From assembly GCA_036566925.1 (NCBI GenBank), contig DATCVI010000138.1, forward strand, positions 1 through 6,738: a stretch of 6,738 bases of DNA. Direction: 5' to 3'. The notes beneath the pieces are model-generated. The model searched no databases. It saw nothing but the letters and a program-made list of their open reading frames with translations, and had not been told where the DNA came from. The position numbers and the translations under genes were made by a program. Shown in pieces: positions 5,803-6,738 of this stretch. This DNA is from Stenotrophomonas_A sp036566925 (GTDB lineage Bacteria; Pseudomonadota; Gammaproteobacteria; Xanthomonadales; Xanthomonadaceae). Each line of letters opens with the position of its first letter. Within the stretch, counting starts at the first letter, position 1.

Positions 5803-5832
5803 GGCCAACGGTTCCATCCGAAACCATTGGCC
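5803..5832 (-). terminator. Hairpin after the second pirin gene
   Basis: GGCCAACGGTT pairs with AACCATTGGCC over 10 of 11 positions around an 8-base loop, 11 bases after the stop codon of the second pirin. The minus-strand tail is TTCACC, so the T-tract is poor. A second small stem GGGCCG/CGGCCC lies next to it (5776-5797). It probably helps define the 3' end of the pirin transcript. The rest of the 5612-5843 spacer holds no gene that I can support. Confidence 0.4.
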
Positions 5833-5843
5833 GCAAAGGGAAT

Positions 5844-6734
5844 TCAGGGGTAGCTCGGGGGCGGCGGCGCCGGCGTTTCGGGAAGTGGAATGAATTCCTT
5901 GTCGTCGCCAGGGATCTTGCCGAAGCGGCCCTCGCGCCAATCGTCCTTGGCCTGTTCGATGCGCTCCTTCGAGCTCGAGACGAAGTTCCACCACAGGTGG
6001 CGCGGCCCATCGAGCGGCTCGCCACCCATCAGCATCGCCTTGAGTGGCGTCTTGGCGCGCAGGCGGCCGCGCGCACCTTCCTCGGGCAGCACCAGGTAGC
6101 GCTCGGGAATATCGACACCGTCGAGTTGGGCCTGGCCTTCGAGGATGTACAGCGAGCGCTCGACGTGGCCGGTGTCCAGGTCGATCTCGGCATCCGGTTC
6201 CAGGTCGATGGCGACGTTGAGGGTGTCGGCAAAGACCTTCACCGGCGACTCCTCGCCGTAGGCGCGGCCGGCGATCACCCGCAACCAGGCGCCGCCACGG
6301 CGCTGCTGCGGCAGGCTGGCCGCAGCATGGTGGTAGAACGCCGGGTCGGTTTCCTCGAAGTTGCGCGGCAGCGCAACCCAGGTCTGCATGCCGTGCAGCG
6401 CATGCTCGCGGCCACGCTCGGGCGGCGGCGTGCGCTCGGAATGGGCGATACCGCGCCCGGCGGTCATCCAGTTCACATCGCCCGGGCGAATCACCTGCTC
6501 CGAGCCGAGCGTATCGCGATGGCCGATCTCGCCCGACCACAGGAACGTCACCGTGGCCAGGCCAATGTGCGGATGCGGGCGCACGTCGATGCCCTGGCCG
6601 GGCTCGAACACCGCCGGGCCCATGTGATCGACGAATACGAACGGACCGACGCTGCGCGCCTGCAACGTCGGCACCGCGCGGCGTACCTGCAGGCCGCCGA
6701 TATCGTGGACGCGCGGGGCGATGAGGGTGGTCAT
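5844..6734 (-). CDS. Pirin family protein (second, divergent paralogue)
   Basis: A complete 296-residue pirin-family bicupin whose ATG lies four bases from the window end, so its ribosome-binding site is outside. The metal ligands are kept: His54 and His56 in RPHPHIGLATVTF, and His98 and Glu100 in WMTAGRGIAHSER. It departs from the canonical pirin at 3389-4249 in several places: HPHIGLAT replaces HPHRGFET, SER replaces SEM, an insert PPPERGREHA follows the second motif, and the C-terminal half is distinct (GGEPLDGPRHLWWNFVSSSK). It belongs to the bacterial pirin branch annotated only as pirin family. It ends in a Pro-rich tail (PLPETPAPPPPSYP). Enzyme activity, if any, is unknown; quercetin dioxygenase is one described activity for family members. 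It lies 232 bases upstream of the exported-protein gene on the same strand, with a hairpin between them, so co-transcription is doubtful. Confidence 0.93.
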   Translation of the reverse strand: MTTLIAPRVHDIGGLQVRRAVPTLQARSVGPFVFVDHMGPAVFEPGQGIDVRPHPHIGLATVTFLWSGEIGHRDTLGSEQVIRPGDVNWMTAGRGIAHSERTPPPERGREHALHGMQTWVALPRNFEETDPAFYHHAAASLPQQRRGGAWLRVIAGRAYGEESPVKVFADTLNVAIDLEPDAEIDLDTGHVERSLYILEGQAQLDGVDIPERYLVLPEEGARGRLRAKTPLKAMLMGGEPLDGPRHLWWNFVSSSKERIEQAKDDWREGRFGKIPGDDKEFIPLPETPAPPPPSYP

Positions 6735-6738
6735 GGCG

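Noticed and set aside
5612..5843. tRNA or other structured RNA gene in the spacer before the exported protein
   Set aside because: Only short GC stems occur (for example GCGCAT/ATGCGC at 5700-5715); no cloverleaf or known RNA motif could be formed.
5758..6540. Minus-strand 260-codon frame overlapping the second pirin
   Set aside because: It is an alternative frame of the pirin gene with Arg/Ala/Pro-rich low-information sequence.

Overview
The window is a high-GC, gammaproteobacterial-looking stretch, most likely from the Xanthomonadaceae (Stenotrophomonas, Pseudoxanthomonas or a near relative). The basis is the protein sequences, the GC-rich codon use with long antisense shadow frames, and intergenic repeats of a kind I recall from these genomes. 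It carries six protein genes plus the 3' part of a seventh. I see no mobile element, CRISPR array, tRNA or rRNA.

Layout. 1-348 (+): C-terminal part of a classical short-chain dehydrogenase/reductase. 349-899: a 551-bp convergent intergenic region with a nested, mirror-symmetric set of repeats: a 100-bp palindromic element (381-480) and its inverted copy (762-861), inside them a second hairpin repeat (504-565) and its inverted copy (671-733), and in the centre a GC hairpin with a T-rich tail on the minus strand (615-633). 900-3196 (-): a cstA/btsT-type carbon-starvation or pyruvate permease followed by the small YbdD/YjiX-family gene, with stop and start overlapping. 3197-3388: a divergent promoter region. 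3389-4249 (+): a pirin closely resembling human pirin. 4257-4288: a perfect 32-bp palindrome between convergent genes. 4305-5048 (-): aqpZ. 5159-5611 (-): an unrecognised exported protein with two cysteines. 5844-6734 (-): a second, divergent pirin-family protein, complete, starting four bases before the window edge.

How the genes may work together. CstA/BtsT proteins import pyruvate and possibly peptides, and pirin in Serratia marcescens has been reported to bind the pyruvate dehydrogenase E1 subunit and change its activity. A pyruvate-type importer divergent from a pirin gene therefore suggests a link between uptake and fate of pyruvate; this is inference from neighbourhood. The aqpZ gene, the exported protein and the second pirin are on the same strand but are separated by 110 and 232 bases, so a single operon is not shown.

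The protein genes are ordinary for this group. The most unusual feature is the 480-bp nested inverted-repeat array between the converging SDR and cstA-yjiX transcripts, where arm changes between copies preserve base pairing. I found no convincing new multi-gene system.
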